A program made the translations under genes and the position numbers. A DNA stretch of 64,000 nucleotides from Zygnema cylindricum (Eukaryota; Streptophyta; Zygnematophyceae; Zygnematales; Zygnemataceae), in assembly GCA_037447655.1 (NCBI GenBank), contig JBBHKE010002782.1, positions 257,947 through 321,946 on the forward strand, read 5' to 3'. Numbering within the stretch: the first letter of the stretch is position 1; each line of letters begins with the position of its first letter. Positions 32,416 through 45,207 of this stretch are shown here, piece after piece. Below the pieces are notes generated by a model, which saw only the letters and a list, made by a program, of their open reading frames with translations, did not search any database and was not told where the DNA came from.

Positions 32416-33877
32416 CAGCGGGCCCGAGCTGCCAAGAAGAATGTTTCTTTCAAATTGAGGAACATACTGGGGTGGGAAGCCGAAGCGAAGGAAGAAAAGG
32501 AGGAACCACCAGAAGCGACTCCGGCTTCATCGAGTGTAACACCAGTTGAACGTGTACCGGAACTGCCCCTGCCTGAACCGGAAGCACCAAGGATCGCTCT
32601 CGAGGAAGGAGACGAGCAACTGAGGTGGCGAATCACTCAGCACCGGCTAGCAGCAGTTGATCATCGCACTAGCCTCTTGGAAAAGAGATTCAAATACCTA
32701 CAAAGCTACATCGATGACCTCCGGGATAACTATAACTCTGAGACCCCCATAGGTCCTAAAACTAGGCATTCACACGAAGCCTCTAAGATAACTCTGACCC
32801 CTTTTTGTTTCAGCAAGAATAACTGTCACCTTGACGGGTAAAAACTCTAACCATCTTCACATTTGTAAAGGCAAGACTCCCGTGAGTCTATAGCAAAAAG
32901 AATCTTTGAATTTGCTCCTCTGAGCAGTAATTTATGAAGGGTGAAAGTTGACCTTTTGTAACGAAGCTCTCTAAGAGAGAGGGTCCAATCTATAAAAAAA
33001 AAAAAATTCCTATCTCTCTCTAAAATTGTATCTACTGAAGTACGGCACCAATCATAATAGTGTATCGTACATAAAGGTAAAGGTGTCGGTGTACTTTTTG
33101 TTTGGCCATTGTACGACATGGCCAACAAGTCGACACATGTCACTTTTGGATTCGTTTTTGTAATCCACGGAGATGCTGTAATCCAATGTGATTGTGCCAC
33201 GTGCCAATTGATGTGACGTAGACCGCAAATCGCCAAAAACCTATTCCGCAATTTTGACATGCTTCGTGGCCGTCCGATTAAACCGGATTATAATCGTGGC
33301 CTTCATAAATACTTGCGCAATGTTTGTTTTGTCTTCGAAACACGATGCGCGGTATCTGTTTCAGATGTTTCGTACGTCGTACATTACAAACTGTATCTAT
33401 GTCTAAATATCTCGTTAAATGAAATATCCTACGTGTTAACATTTAAATAACTATCAAACCTTGATATCCTATATCCTATAACCTTGATCTTAGACTAATT
33501 GGCTAAATCAACCGGCTACCGGCTACCCTGAAGGCCGGCAGGTACCATGTTTAAATCCTGGGTCCGTCAATATCTATTTTGGTAAAATCTACCAGCCTAA
33601 TGTCTGTCCCCGTCGGGATAGCATAGGCGGCCATGGCTTTATCTCCCTCTCCAACTTTCAGTGACTGCGACAAGTGTGGGAGCTGGAGAGAGGAGTTAGA
33701 GGCAGACTGCCTCTGCTTCTTTTCTGCATTTTACAAAACCTAGAAAATACTAAAATAACCTGTAATTTCTACAATAACCACCAACAACACATTCGGAGGT
33801 TCAATGCGCTCCATCAAGAGTTCCAAGATTACCGCAGCGAGATGGATGATCCACTTCAACAAATGCAGTTTCCCTAA
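32416..33877 (+). pseudogene. Unidentified reading frame, split by solo LTR H
   Basis: Right of the element G LTR, an open frame (32416-32730) encodes a basic start (ARAAKKNVSFKLRN), a Glu/Pro-rich linker and a charged helical stretch (RITQHRLAAVDHRTSLLEKR), probably coiled coil. It breaks at solo LTR H (32731-33773). Skipping H and one duplication copy, the frame continues from 33779 and stops at TAA 33875-33877 with more helical, Gln-rich sequence. This agreement shows that the frame predates H. I recognise no domain. It may be the tail of a retroelement gag or a cellular exon. Confidence 0.5.
32731..33773 (-). repeat. Solo LTR H (subfamily I) with duplication ATAAC
   Basis: This 1043-bp LTR in minus orientation is flanked by perfect ATAAC duplications (32726-32730 and 33774-33778). 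Its outer end reads TTTCTACA. Its inner end has decayed from TG to TA. The plus-strand antisense tRNA-like module has a B-box with one mismatch (GTTTAAATC, 33549-33557) and a TTTT run after it. Only the LTR remains, as after recombination between two LTRs. Confidence 0.93.
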
Positions 33878-34413
33878 TGAGCAACATTCAGCAAGACAAT
33901 GAACTGCTAGTGGGAGGCACTCTAATCCGGTTTTTGAATGGAAGCAGAGTTCAGAAGCTCCTATAGTTGCAATGTCATAGCAGTGCAGCAGCGATGTCAT
34001 ATTAGCGCAGCATAGCAACGCAGTAAAGCAACAAAGCAATGCAACTTAACAGCATATCAATGTAGAAAAATGTAGATTGAACTATATAGTTCTACAACCT
34101 AGTGTAGATAGGGTGCGGTTAATGAAGAGTCTCAACGTTTACATAATTGACCAGCTGTAGTACCGGATTGACTAGCAAGTAAGTAGTTTAAATAGTGGGT
34201 AGACTTAGTGAAGAGACACACTCTTTTGCGAGTAGAGTTCTCCCAACAAGCAATCAATTTTGTTATCCCTTTCTCGGAGAAATATAAACTTTCAAGCTCT
34301 TCATTGTGTATGCTGTGTACACTATGAGCTCTTGCTGTTGCTACGAGTGAACCCCTAGTTATATTTCACTGTGTACTATCGCTGTCTGTGGACTAGTCTC
34401 ACCCCTTTTACAC
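33878..34413. other. Unassigned sequence, possibly a short LTR remnant
   Basis: There is no open frame worth calling. TGTAGATAGGG near 34102 and TTTTACACA near 34413 could bound a 310-bp LTR-like piece with an AT-rich TATA-like TTTAAATAG near 34187. I found no second copy in the window, so this stays a guess. A run of short GCA-rich repeats (AGCAGTGCAGCAGCGATG) lies near 33980. Confidence 0.25.
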
Positions 34414-35041
34414 AAGGAGGGAGGGAGGGAGGGAGGGAGGGAGGGAGGGAAGGAGGAAGAAAATGATGGAGGGAGAGAGGGAGAGTGGAAGAAAGTGAGG
34501 GAGAGTGAGGGAGGGAGGGAGGGTAAGAAGGAGAGAGGTCTAGAGAGAGATATCAAAGAAAAAAGGGAGGGAGGGGGGTAGGGAGAGAGGGAGGGACGGG
34601 GAGAGAGGGAGGGAGAGAGGGAGAGAGAGGGAGAGATAGGGTGAGGGGGGGTGAGGGAGGGAGGGAGGGAGAGAGGGAAAGAGGGAGGGAGGGAGGAAGG
34701 GAGGGAGAGAGATATAGAGGGAGAGAGGGAGGGAGGGGGGGAAGGGAGGGAGGGAGGGAGGGGGGGAGAGAGGGAGGGAGAGAGAGGGAGAGAGAGAAAG
34801 AGATATGGTGAGAGAGGGACGGGGAGGGAAAGAGGGAGGGTGGGAGAGAGAGGGAGAGAGAGGGAGAGGGAGGGAGAGAGAGGGAGAGAGAAGGAGAGGG
34901 ATGGAGAGGGAGGGAGAGGGAGGGAGGGAGAGAAAGAGCGAGGGAGATGGGGAGAGAGGGGGAGAGGGAAAAATAAAGGGAGAGGGAGAGGGAGAGGGAG
35001 TGGGAGAGGGAGAGGTAGAGGGAGTGGGAGAGAGAGAGGGA
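34414..35041. repeat. GA-rich low-complexity tract (GGGA/GA repeats)
   Basis: About 630 bp of almost pure purine on the plus strand is built from GGGA, GGAGA and GA repeats. It ends exactly where the element I LTR begins (35042). The long open frames in it on both strands are artefacts of composition. Similar tracts lie at 62529-62690 and 63661-63760, also against LTR or element edges. Confidence 0.95.
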
Positions 35042-36095
35042 TGTAAAAATTAATGGTTTTTTTAAAGTATTTTCTAGGTCTGATTAGAAATATAGAAAGA
35101 AGCCGAGGCAGTCTACCTCTAACTTCTCTCTCCAAACTCTCAAACTTGTCGCAATCACTGAGAAATTAGAGAGGAAGCTAGAGCCATGGCTACCTAAGCT
35201 ATCCAGAGGTTTACAGGATATAAATATTAGTAGGGGTTTATTTACTAAAATTATATGTGACAGCTCCAGGATTTTATCTTAGAACCTACCGGCCGGTAAA
35301 CAGTCAGTAGCCGGTAGCTTTAACCGTTAAGTCTAGAGATAGTGTTACGTAGTGTAGGGTTTCATATTTAATTAAACATTAATACGTAGAATAGTTCATT
35401 TAACTGAAATAGTTTTACGGGAGACAGAAATCCAGTAATGTAAAAGTACGGATTATGGTACGGATAAGAAACGAATACCAAGAATTTATTTCTTTAGCAA
35501 AACGAATACCGCGCATGTATTTATTACGGCTACGCTTAAATGTGAATTTAATCGGACGCCGAAATTAAACGTCGAGATCGCAAAAGAGAATTTCAGCGGT
35601 TTTTTATCGTCGCCACATCGAATGACACGTGGCGGATTGACATTCGATCGCGGCATCTCCGAGGATTAAGGGAGCGAATCCGGATTTACCACGTGTCGAC
35701 ATTTAGGGCATGTCCTACAATGTTCTTACAGAAAGTACACCGCCAGCTATACTATTGTGTACCGAGGAGTAATCTGATTGGCTCCGTACATCAGTCGATA
35801 GAGTTTGTGAGAGAGATAGGACTTAGAAAAATTAGGAGATAGGACCCTCTCTCCCAGAGAGCTTCTGTACAAAAGGTCAATTTTGACCCTCCATAACTTA
35901 CTGCTCTGGGGAGCAAATTCAAAGATTCTTCTTGCTATCGACTCAGGGGAGTCTTGTCTTCACAGGGGTGAAGTTGGTCAGAGTTGTCTGCCAAGGTGGC
36001 AGTTGTTCTTGCTGAAACACAAAAGGGCCAGGGTTATCCTAGAGGCTTTTTCGAAGCTGTCCACTCTTAGGACTTATGGAGGTCTCAGAGTTACA
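35042..36095 (+). repeat. 5' LTR of copia element I (subfamily I)
   Basis: The LTR is 1054 bp, from TGTAAAAATT to GTTACA. It has a CACGTGGC box near 35626, CACGTGTCGAC near 35690 and several GTAC sites. The TATA box is changed to TGTACAAAAGG. The inverted repeat GGTCAATTTTGACC and the leader hairpin GACTC-AGGG-GAGTC (35940-35953) are present. The antisense module is partly decayed (GATAAAATC near 35269, one mismatch to a B-box). The primer site AGTTATGGGCCCA (36096-36108) follows. Confidence 0.92.
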
Positions 36096-39000
36096 AGTTA
36101 TGGGCCCACCCTCTAGGGTACCAATCTTTAATGGAAATGGCTTCATATACTGGGAAAGTATAATGATAGGAGCTCTATGCGAAAAAAGGTTTTGGGGGAT
36201 AGTGAGTGGACGATTGGGGCGTCCATCAAGTCTTCGAATTCCTCTATGGTTTGAAGGAAGCAGATTCACAAAGAAAGCAGGTCCATCTTCAACGGAGGAG
36301 ACAAACGAAGGAGAGGTGGTGGACAAAGGAGCGGAGAAGGAGACGACCACACCAATAGCAACTGGTTCAGCATTCATGTCACCTATTCCGAGGAACGAGG
36401 AGAATGATACTTAAACCTAGGATTTCAACAATATGGCGGCAAAGCACTTCATCCTACGCCATCTTACTCAAGGACTTGCATGTCCTCATTTACAGGTAGA
36501 AATGGCATCCGATCTGTGGATGGCTCTCATAGAGATGTACCGAAGTGGTACGATTCAGCAACAACAGTTGGCTGATCAAAAAGTTAAGGAATATGTATAC
36601 AAAGGGGGGAAAATGTTGGATTTTTGCAATGAGCTTGCTACATTCTTCATGGAGCTAAAGAGTGCGGGAAAAGATTTTGGTGAAAAAGAAAATGTTAACT
36701 GTTTACTGATGAAGTTACCCGATGAGTTCGAGAACATAGTTAACCGTGTGTAGGACTTGCCGGACTTAAGGTGGATATAGAACTCAGTGGTAGGGATGAT
36801 TCTCGTTCGAGAGAATACGATTGAGATCCGAAGGGGAGGAAAGAGTGGCCAAGCCTTGGCAACTTCGACCGGTTGGAGGAACAAGGATTCTCGGAAACCA
36901 GTCGGAAACTATGAGGGAAGGGAGCAAAAAAATCAGGCCGACGAGTTCGGGCCAAGGGCTCCCAAAGGTTTATGTCATTTTTGCAACAAACCGGGGCACT
37001 ATATGGCAGAGTGCACTAAGCTAACCGAGCTTCGGTTAAAGGAGGGGCAGACCGGTGGTACCTCGAGAGGAAAGAAAAAGGCCCTTGTGACACAGGTACA
37101 TGAGGCCGAATCCAAGGACGAGGATGATCAACTCCTTTTGGATGAGGAGTTGAAGGCGAAAAATGAGGTCGAAATTCCACGAACGCAGAAATGTGCTTAC
37201 TGTGGATTGAAAGGTGAAGCAGGCTGGATTATAGATTAAGGTGCCTCTATGCACATGTGTAAGGATAGGCACCTCTTCACTAAGATAAAAAAGATTCCCA
37301 CCGTAGAGAAGAGTACGGGATGGGACGATAGTCACCACTACTCTTGTAGGATCGGTAGATCTGAAAGTGTTAGTCGTAGGAAAGACATCCATAGTAATAT
37401 TCTCCGATGTATTGTTTATTCCGGAGTTGAACAAAAACCTCATCTCTACAACTATATTAGATGATAAGGGTTTTTTTACTAGCACTAAGGAAGGAGTCTT
37501 TACTGCTAGTTTGAGGAGAATGTCTATTTCATTGCTGAGAAAGGTAGCCATGGGATGTTTAGGCTGATTTTAAGTAATGAAATGAAGAAACTTTATTATA
37601 CTGGTGTTCATGATATTATGATGTGGCATAAGAGGCTTGGGCATGTAAATCTAGATAAGTTAAGAGAGATGAAAAAGATGGACGAGGTGGAAGGGATTCA
37701 GTTCAGTGAGAGTGATAATATAAGTGATTGTAGTCGATGTGCTCAAGGTAAAGCACACAGATTACCCTTTCCTAAAACAACCCTATAAGGGAGAAAAAAT
37801 TCTAGATCTAGTACACACAGATATTTGAGGACCGGCTAAAGTGCCCTCACCCAGGGGGAAGAGATTTATAATGACTATCACTGATGAGTGTATTTTTTGA
37901 AAAACAAGTCCGAAGCTCATGATTGTTTTAGACAATATAAAGCATGGAGCGAAAAACTCTATGAAACTCCAATCAAGAGAATAAGGAGTGACAATGGTGG
38001 AGAGTATACTTCTAACCAGTTTGAGGATTTTTTAAGGGAAGATGGGGTCGAACACCAAAACACTGTTCCAGAAAACCCGCATCAGAAAGGGGTAGCTAAA
38101 AGGTTAAATAGAACACTAAGTGATAGTGCTAGAAGTATGTTGTCAGATAAGAAGATAAGAAAAAGGTTTTGGGCAGAAGCAATGAACTATTCTAATTACC
38201 TCAAAAATAGAGTTATTACTTCAGCTATAAAAGATCAAACACCTTATGAGAGATGGACAGGCCGGAAACCAGACATATCTCACTTAAAGGTTTTCAGTAG
38301 TCAAGTATTCGGTATAGATACAAATCGGTCTAATTCGAACCTAGATCCTAAAGGAAAACCGGGATACTTATTAGGATATGATGAGGATGTTATAGGATAT
38401 AGAGTTTATGATCTAAAAAGGGAAGATATAATCTTAGTAAAGCATCTAGTAGTTATAGATGAAGGAAAGTCTGTGGATCCCTTCAAATATACAAAGTTAG
38501 TAAGAATCAGATTTGAGTCAGAAAATTCCGATGACTTTGAGCTTCCTAACTATCCAGGTTTTAAAGAAGATGACATTCTTGCAGGTACAAATCAGACCGA
38601 AAAGGACTCGGCTGTGGAAACTCTAGTGAAATCTCTAACCAAAGCGGAAAACGTGGTGGAAATTGATTTGGAATCAACGGATAGGGGAGAAGCCGAGATT
38701 GTTCAAAAAAATCCACGAGAACCATCTATTCCGGCCTCAGATTTTGAGAAAGGGAGGAGAAGTAGCAAAAGATTGCAAGAAAAACAGGTTAATAACAAGG
38801 TAACAAAACTATCTCATCAAGATGAACCTCAGACTTATGGAGAGGCGATGACTTGTCCAAAAAGAAATCGGTGGAAGACAGCCATCAATAAGGAGATGGC
38901 CTCAATTATGGCAGCCGATACTTAGGAGCTGGTGGATTGTCCACCTAACCGAAAACCAATCGGTTGTTAGTGGGTTTTTAAATTAAAACTGAACCCAGAT

Positions 39001-40051
39001 AACACAATCGAGCGCTACAAGGCCCGATTAGTGGCAAAGGGATTTCCACAAAAAGAGGGAATTGACTACGAGGAAACCCTTGCCCCGGTCGTCAGATTTC
39101 CCTCCGTCCGCATATTTCTCAGTCTAGCAGCAGCAAAAGACATAGAAGTGCACCAGATGGACATCAAAACAACCTTTTTGCATGGAGAATTGGAAGAGGA
39201 TATCTTCATGCGACAACCCGAAGGATTTGTGGAGAAAGGAGAGGAGAGTAAGGTATGCCGGCTGATTAAATCTCTTTATAGTTTGAAACAAGCGCCTCGA
39301 CATTGGAATAAGAAGCTTGATGAGTTTCTTATCGGTCTGGGATATATCCGGATCAGCTCAGATCACTCAATCTATGTTTTCGAAGATGAGGAAGGTTTTA
39401 TATTTATTGCAATTTATGTTGATGATTTGTTTATTTTAAGTAAATCAATGGAAAAAAATAATAAACTAAAAACCGATCATAAGGGGAGATTTAAAATGAA
39501 GGATATGGGGGAAGCAAAATATATTTTGGGAATTCAAGTAGAAAGAGACCGAAAAAGAAAGATTATAATTTTGACTTCAAAAGAAGCAATAGGGAACATG
39601 CTTGAAAAATTTCAGATGGATAAAGCTAATAGTTGTACAAATTCAATGGAGTTGAAGAAGCGAAGTGAGGGGAGTGAGGAAGAAGGAGTCATAGTCTTAG
39701 ACGAGGAATTATCTCTTGAAGAACAGAAGTTAATACAGACTATTCCTTACAGGCAAGTAGTGGGAAGTCTAATCTATTTTATGAATTCTACCCGGCCAGA
39801 TTTGGCTGCGGCTGTAGGAGTGCTGAGTAGAAGTCTAAATGCTCCCACTAAGAGGGATAGGGAGGCAACTAAAAGAGTCCTTAGATATTTGAAAGGAACT
39901 AGGGATCTATGGTTGCATTTAGGTGGGGAGAATACTGACATCACTACTTGGAGTGATGCCAGTTATGGTGATGCTCTGATGACGAGATGCACTTCTGGAT
40001 ATGTATTATATGTGGGTGATGGGGCTTGCTGTTGGAGTAACAAACAGAAAA
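36076..40051 (+). pseudogene. Element I gag-pol, decayed and 3'-truncated
   Basis: The ATG at 36076 lies in the LTR and reads MEVSELQVMGPPSRVP across the primer site. Gag (FWGIVSG; MAAKHFILRHLTQGLACPHL), zinc knuckle CHFCNKPGHYMAEC near 36975, a damaged protease start (stop before GASMHM at 37237), integrase (CSRCAQGK; SDNGGEYTSNQF), reverse transcriptase with IYVDDLFILSKS near 39410, and RNase H up to CCWSNKQ follow. Stops include 36412, 36418, 36751, 36778, 37237 and 38923. Frameshifts lie near 37300, 37500 and 37890. RNase H is cut at about 40051, where element J begins without any target duplication, so the 3' LTR is lost. Confidence 0.93.
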
Positions 40052-40846
40052 AACAAATATTCTGACCACTCTCACCCCTGTGAGGACAAGACTCGCATGA
40101 GTCAAACGCAAAAAGAATCACTGAGTTTGCTCCCCTGAGTAATAAGTTATGGCTGGTCAAAAATGACCTTTATAGTTACAAGCTCTCTTAGAGAGAGGTA
40201 CCAAAATTCACTAAGTCCTGGTTTGCCTACTTATAACTGCCTACTATTAAACCCTAGTCAAATAGAAACACTATATAGTAGAAGAAGGTTCACTAGGCGA
40301 TGTACTTATTGTACGGCCATTGTACGATATGGCTTTCAAAGTGACGCTTGTCAAAACGGGAGCCATGGTTCCTCCTCCCATCTTCTCCGGTATCCAATAG
40401 TATGGTGCCACATGGCGTCGCGTGACGCTATCCTCTAAGGCCGTCGAAAGTTTATTGCAGATGGCCGCTGCAATTGTGGCTGTCGGATCATTTCTATTTA
40501 TGCGGCTACTATTCGCTTCCATGCATGAATTGATTAATGCGTGTTTTCGTTAGTCTGCTTTAAATTAGTCCGTTTAATAAATAGATGAATATGCGTGAAA
40601 CGTAATACGTATATTGTTTTGCTATTGCCTTAATGGATAAGGCTTAGCTCTAGATAGTAGTCCGTAGACCCCGGTTGAAATCGCGCCAGGGATAGTATTT
40701 TTCTATAAATATTAAAATACCTTCTATTTCATTCTGCCTCTTTCTAAATGACGCGGCAGCCATGGCCTGTCTTTGGTTCTCTCTTTCTCTCTCTTTACAT
40801 TCTAACTAAAATATAGAAGTGAACTATTAATTACCTTTTTTCAACA
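40052..40846 (-). repeat. 3' LTR of copia element J (subfamily IV), U5 end missing
   Basis: This matches 45295-46087 but lacks about 107 bp at its inner (plus-left) end, where it fuses directly to element I. Its outer end is TTTTCAACA, preceding a CTCCCC polypurine complement. The plus-strand antisense module has D-arm stem GCCTTA/TAAGGC near 40627, B-box GTTGAAATC (one mismatch, 40674-40682) and a T5 run after it. Confidence 0.88.
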
Positions 40847-40857
40847 CTCCCCTTAAT

Positions 40858-43800
40858 TCTTAGTCACTTTTCAAATTTAATCCACAATTTTCTCTGCAAT
40901 AAATCAACTTAGGGGAAGGTACTGGTTTTGTCATCATGTCTACAATCATTTCTTTATCAGTTTTATGAACCAGTTTAATGATTTTATTTTCAACCTTCTC
41001 TCTGACAAAGGGTAGTCTAATATCCATATGCTTAGCTTTGAAGTGATGTTTCGGATTAGCGGCAATAGAGATAGCACCTTGATTATCACAAAAAACATTC
41101 TGAGTTCTTTGTCTTCATGAACCCAAGTTCTTTAAGAAGAGATTTCACCCACATTTATTCTTTGGTTGCAGCATAGGAAGCCATGTATTCAGCCTCCATA
41201 ATGGACTGAGCAACTACTTACTGTCGCTTGCTACACCAACAACATGCACCAGATCCAATTCGCAACACATGTCCAGTCGTACACCGCCTTAAAGGCACAT
41301 CTCTATAACTTGCATCACTCCAGGTTGTGATGTTAGTGTGCTCCCCTCCCAAATGAAACCACGATTCCCTTGTCCCCACCAAATACCTCATCACCCTTTT
41401 GGCAGCCTCCCAATCTCTCTTTCTTGGTTCATTTAGACTCTTGCTGAGGACTCCTACAGCTGCAGCTATATCCAGCCGGGTATAATTCATAATATATTAA
41501 ACTGCCTACAATCTACCGATAAGGGATATTTTCCATAAATCTTCTTTCTATCTCATTTATCTCATCATTAATGATCAATATTCCTCCCTCTTCACTCCCC
41601 TCACACACTTCCTTCAAATCCATGGGAGTAGTACATCCGTTTGCTTTCTCCATTTCAAATTTTTGTAGCATATTACCAATTGCTTCTTTCTGAGTGAGTT
41701 ATATAATCCTATTCCCTATATCTCTCTCCATTTGAATTCCCAAAATGTACTTTTCTTCGCCGAGATCTTTCATGTTAAAGCGGCTTCTAAGATCCCGTTT
41801 TAGTTTGTTAATTTTATCTTAGGACTTGCTTAAGACCAAAAAATCATCCACATAAATAGCAATAAATATCACTCCATCCTCATCCTCAAATAAATATATG
41901 GAGTGATCTGAACTAATTTTGATAAACCCCAAACCGGTCAGAAATTCGTCGAGCTTTATATTCCACTGTCACGGGGCTTGCTTAAGCCCAAAGAGTGATT
42001 TTATCAGTTTGAAAACTTTGTTTTCTTCCCCACTTTCCACGAATCCTTCCGGTTGCCTTATGTAAATTTCTTCTTCCAACTCTCTATGCAAAAAGGTCGT
42101 TTTAATATCCATCTGGTGTATTTCCATTTCCTCCGCAGCGGCTATACTTAAAAGGATTGTAACAGAAGGAAATCTGACTACAGGTGAAAAGGTTTCTTCA
42201 TAGTCTATCCCCTCTTTCTAAGTATATCCTTTTGCAACTAACCTAGTTTTGTACCTCTCAATGGTATTATCGGGGTTTAATTTAAGTTTAAAAACCCACT
42301 TACATCCGATCGGTTTTCAGTCCGGTGGACAATCTACCAACTCCCATGTATTGGCTTCCATGATAGAGGCCATTTCTTCATTTATAGCTGTGATCCACCG
42401 GCTACTTTTTGGAGTGTTTATGGCCTCTAAGTATGTTTGAGGTTCATCTGGGTGAGACATCTTTGTGAGTTGGTAATTTACTTGTCTTGCTTGAAGTCTT
42501 TTACAACTTTTTCTTCCCCGTTCAAAATCGGATGCCGGTATGGAAGGCATCCTTGGGTTTTGTTTAGGGAGATTTTCAGCTCCCCTATCTTCCAATTCCG
42601 GTGTCTCATCAAGTTCCTCCTTGATTTCCACTTCGTATTGTGGCGTTGCCTCGAATGTTGTCCTTTCCTCCTTCTCCTTTGGTAGATCTGCATTTTTTTC
42701 TTTTTCTCCCTCTTCTTTCTCTTCATTTTCAAAATCAAAGTCAGAAAACTGATCCGTTTCAAATCTGATTTTGACTTCCTTATTATATTTGAATGGATCA
42801 ATGGACTTCTCTTCATTCATCACCACTATGAGTTTTACCAAAATTATATCTCTCTTTTTCAAATCATACACTAGGTATCCTTTTGTGCTCTCAACATATT
42901 CTACAAGATATCTTGGCTTCCCTCTCCCCTCAAACTTCCATTTAGTCTTATCAAAATCCAAACTGTAGACTTGACTTCCGAACACTCTCAAACTAGATAA
43001 ATCATGCTTTCTTCCTGTCCACCTCTCATACGGAGTTTCCTCCTTATTTGTTGAATTTAGGACTCTATTTTTGATGAAATTAGCGTAGTTCATAGACTCC
43101 GCCCAAAACTGCAACCCTATCCTCTTATCACTTAACATACTTCTGGACATAACTCCTAAAGTTCTATTTACTCTTTCTGCTACTCCATTTTGTTCCGGAT
43201 TTTAGGGAACAATTTTCTCATGATGAATTCCTTCTTCTTTAAGATATTCTTCAAATTCCCTCGAGGTGCATTCTTTCCCATTATCACTTCTTATCTCTTT
43301 TATTGAGTTTTCGTGTAGTTTTTCACTCCATATTTTATACTCTTTGAAACATCCCAATACCTCTGACTTATGTCTGAGAAAGTATACCTTCATGTATCTA
43401 GATCAATCATCTGTGATAGTTAACATCCACCTCTTCCCCCCATGTGAAGCATATTTAGCAGGTCCCCAAACATCGGTGTGAATTAGATCCAATACTTCCT
43501 CTCTCTTAAATGTGGTTGCCTTTGAAATGGAAGTCTATGAATCTTCCCTTGGGCACATCCACTGCAATCATCAAAGGTCTCATCATCCTCAAAAGTAATA
43601 CCCTCCACTATTCCCTTTTTCTTCGTTTTCTTTAATTTATCTAGATGCACATGCCCCAACCTTTTGTGCCAAAGCATCATCTCACTTGCACACGAGTAGA
43701 GAACACTATTTTCATTACAAAGAATAATTCTGAACATTCTTTGACTGCCCTTCTCAGCTATGAAATAAACCTCATTATCAAAGCTTGCTGTGAAGATTCC

Positions 43801-45207
43801 TTTCCTAGCTCCTGTTTCAAACTCCTTTTCATATAGGACAGTTGTAGAGACCAAGTTTTTACTAAGCTGTGGAATGTAAAGAACGTCTGCGAGTGATACA
43901 ATTGAGGCCTTTCTATCAACTAGAACCTTCAAGTCAACAGTTCAACAAGACTTGTGGTTTCTACTCTACCATCTCCGTACTCTATCTCAACTGTTGGGAT
44001 CTTTCTCAGTTTAGTGAACCACCTTTTATCTTTGCACATATGCATTGAGGTCCCTAAGTCTATGATCCACCCATTTTCAGATGGACCCCTCTTATCTCCG
44101 AAAGCACACTTTTGTCTCCGTGGAATGTCAACATGTTTTTCAGTGTTTTTTGGATTAAGAAAGAAGCTCCTCAAGCTCGTTTTCTTGTTCGCTTTCTTCG
44201 TTCTCTTGCTCATCATGAACTTGAGTTAGGAAAGCATTTTTCTTTCCTCCATTTTTTGAGGTCCTTTGCCCATCTTTTAGTCGAAGATCTGCAAGTTTGC
44301 CACAATCTGCCATATAGTGTTCCGGTTTCTTCCAAAAGTGACATAATCCTCCTCGAGAAGTTCCTCTCCCTTGTCTATCAAATCTGCCACCTCGTTGTCC
44401 TCTTCCTCCAAAGTTTCGATAGTATGGTGCTATCTTTCACTTAAATCATTCCCATTGTGTCATCCCAATTCCAATTACTATCTTCTATGTCCTCTAATTG
44501 ATTAATGATATTCTCATACTCTTCAGTTAGTTTCATCATTAATGTGTTCACTCTTTGTCTCTCAGACCATGAGTTACCTGCACTCTCTAGCTCTCCAAAA
44601 AATGCTCCTAAATGATTGCAATAATTATTCATGCTTCCTCCCTTACAAGTATAAGCTGCAATCTTGTTTTCTGCCAACTAATGCTGCTGCAATGATCCAC
44701 TCTTATATTCGTTAACTAGTGATATCCAAATCTGAGATGAAGATTTGACATGCATAAGGGAAATGGCAATGCCCTTTACTACACTTTTAAAAATTAAGAG
44801 CTTAGCAACCTTGTCTTTGCAGTTCCACTTTTCATACCCTGATTTTTCGATCTGAACCCTTGTCGCCGTTGTTGGTGGTGCTGCTGCCGGTATCGCCTTC
44901 GGTAATGGTGTCACTTGAGTTGCAACTCCTCCCATTTCTCCTTCCATGACAATCTCCTCTCCTTCTTCGTCTTCATCCTCATTGAAGGTGGCAGCTGTTC
45001 TACCTACTATAGAGGCGGAGGTGCCAAAAAAACACGTTCCTCCAAACCCAGGTGTAGGTGGGCATCGAACTTATCCAGACACTACGCCCCATAAGTGTTC
45101 TCAAATAGTTCTATCTCTATCATCATTTCCCAATAAAGAAAGTCTGATCTATCAAATGTGGGCACCCAAGAGGGTGGGTTCATAACCTGGAATTCTGTGG
45201 TCTCCAT
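40858..45207 (-). pseudogene. Element J gag-pol, heavily decayed
   Basis: This minus-strand copia polyprotein starts at an ATG (45205-45207) inside the LTR and crosses a diverged primer site (VMNPP instead of VMGPP). Recognisable parts are gag (44441-44947), a zinc knuckle with its second Cys changed to Trp near 44320, the protease-like IIDLGTSMHMC (DSG reads DLG) and integrase (CSGCAQGK near 43560; SDNGKE near 43290). The reverse transcriptase is broken up between 42317 and 41500, and RNase H lies at 41218-41490. At least ten stops or frameshifts are visible. It is the most diverged copia coding region in the window. Confidence 0.9.
45175..45187 (-). other. Primer binding site of element J, diverged
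   Basis: On the minus strand this reads GGTTATGAACCCA, differing at two positions from the GGTTATGGGCCCA of elements C, D and L. It directly abuts the LTR end. Confidence 0.6.

Noticed and set aside
33878-34413. A short LTR or SINE at about 34102-34413
   Set aside because: Only suggestive end sequences are present. No second copy, primer site or duplication could be found in the window.
34414-35041. Long open frames of 80-258 codons on both strands
   Set aside because: They consist of repeated Arg/Glu/Gly or Pro/Ser/Leu from a GA/CT repeat and have no start context or domain. Composition explains them.
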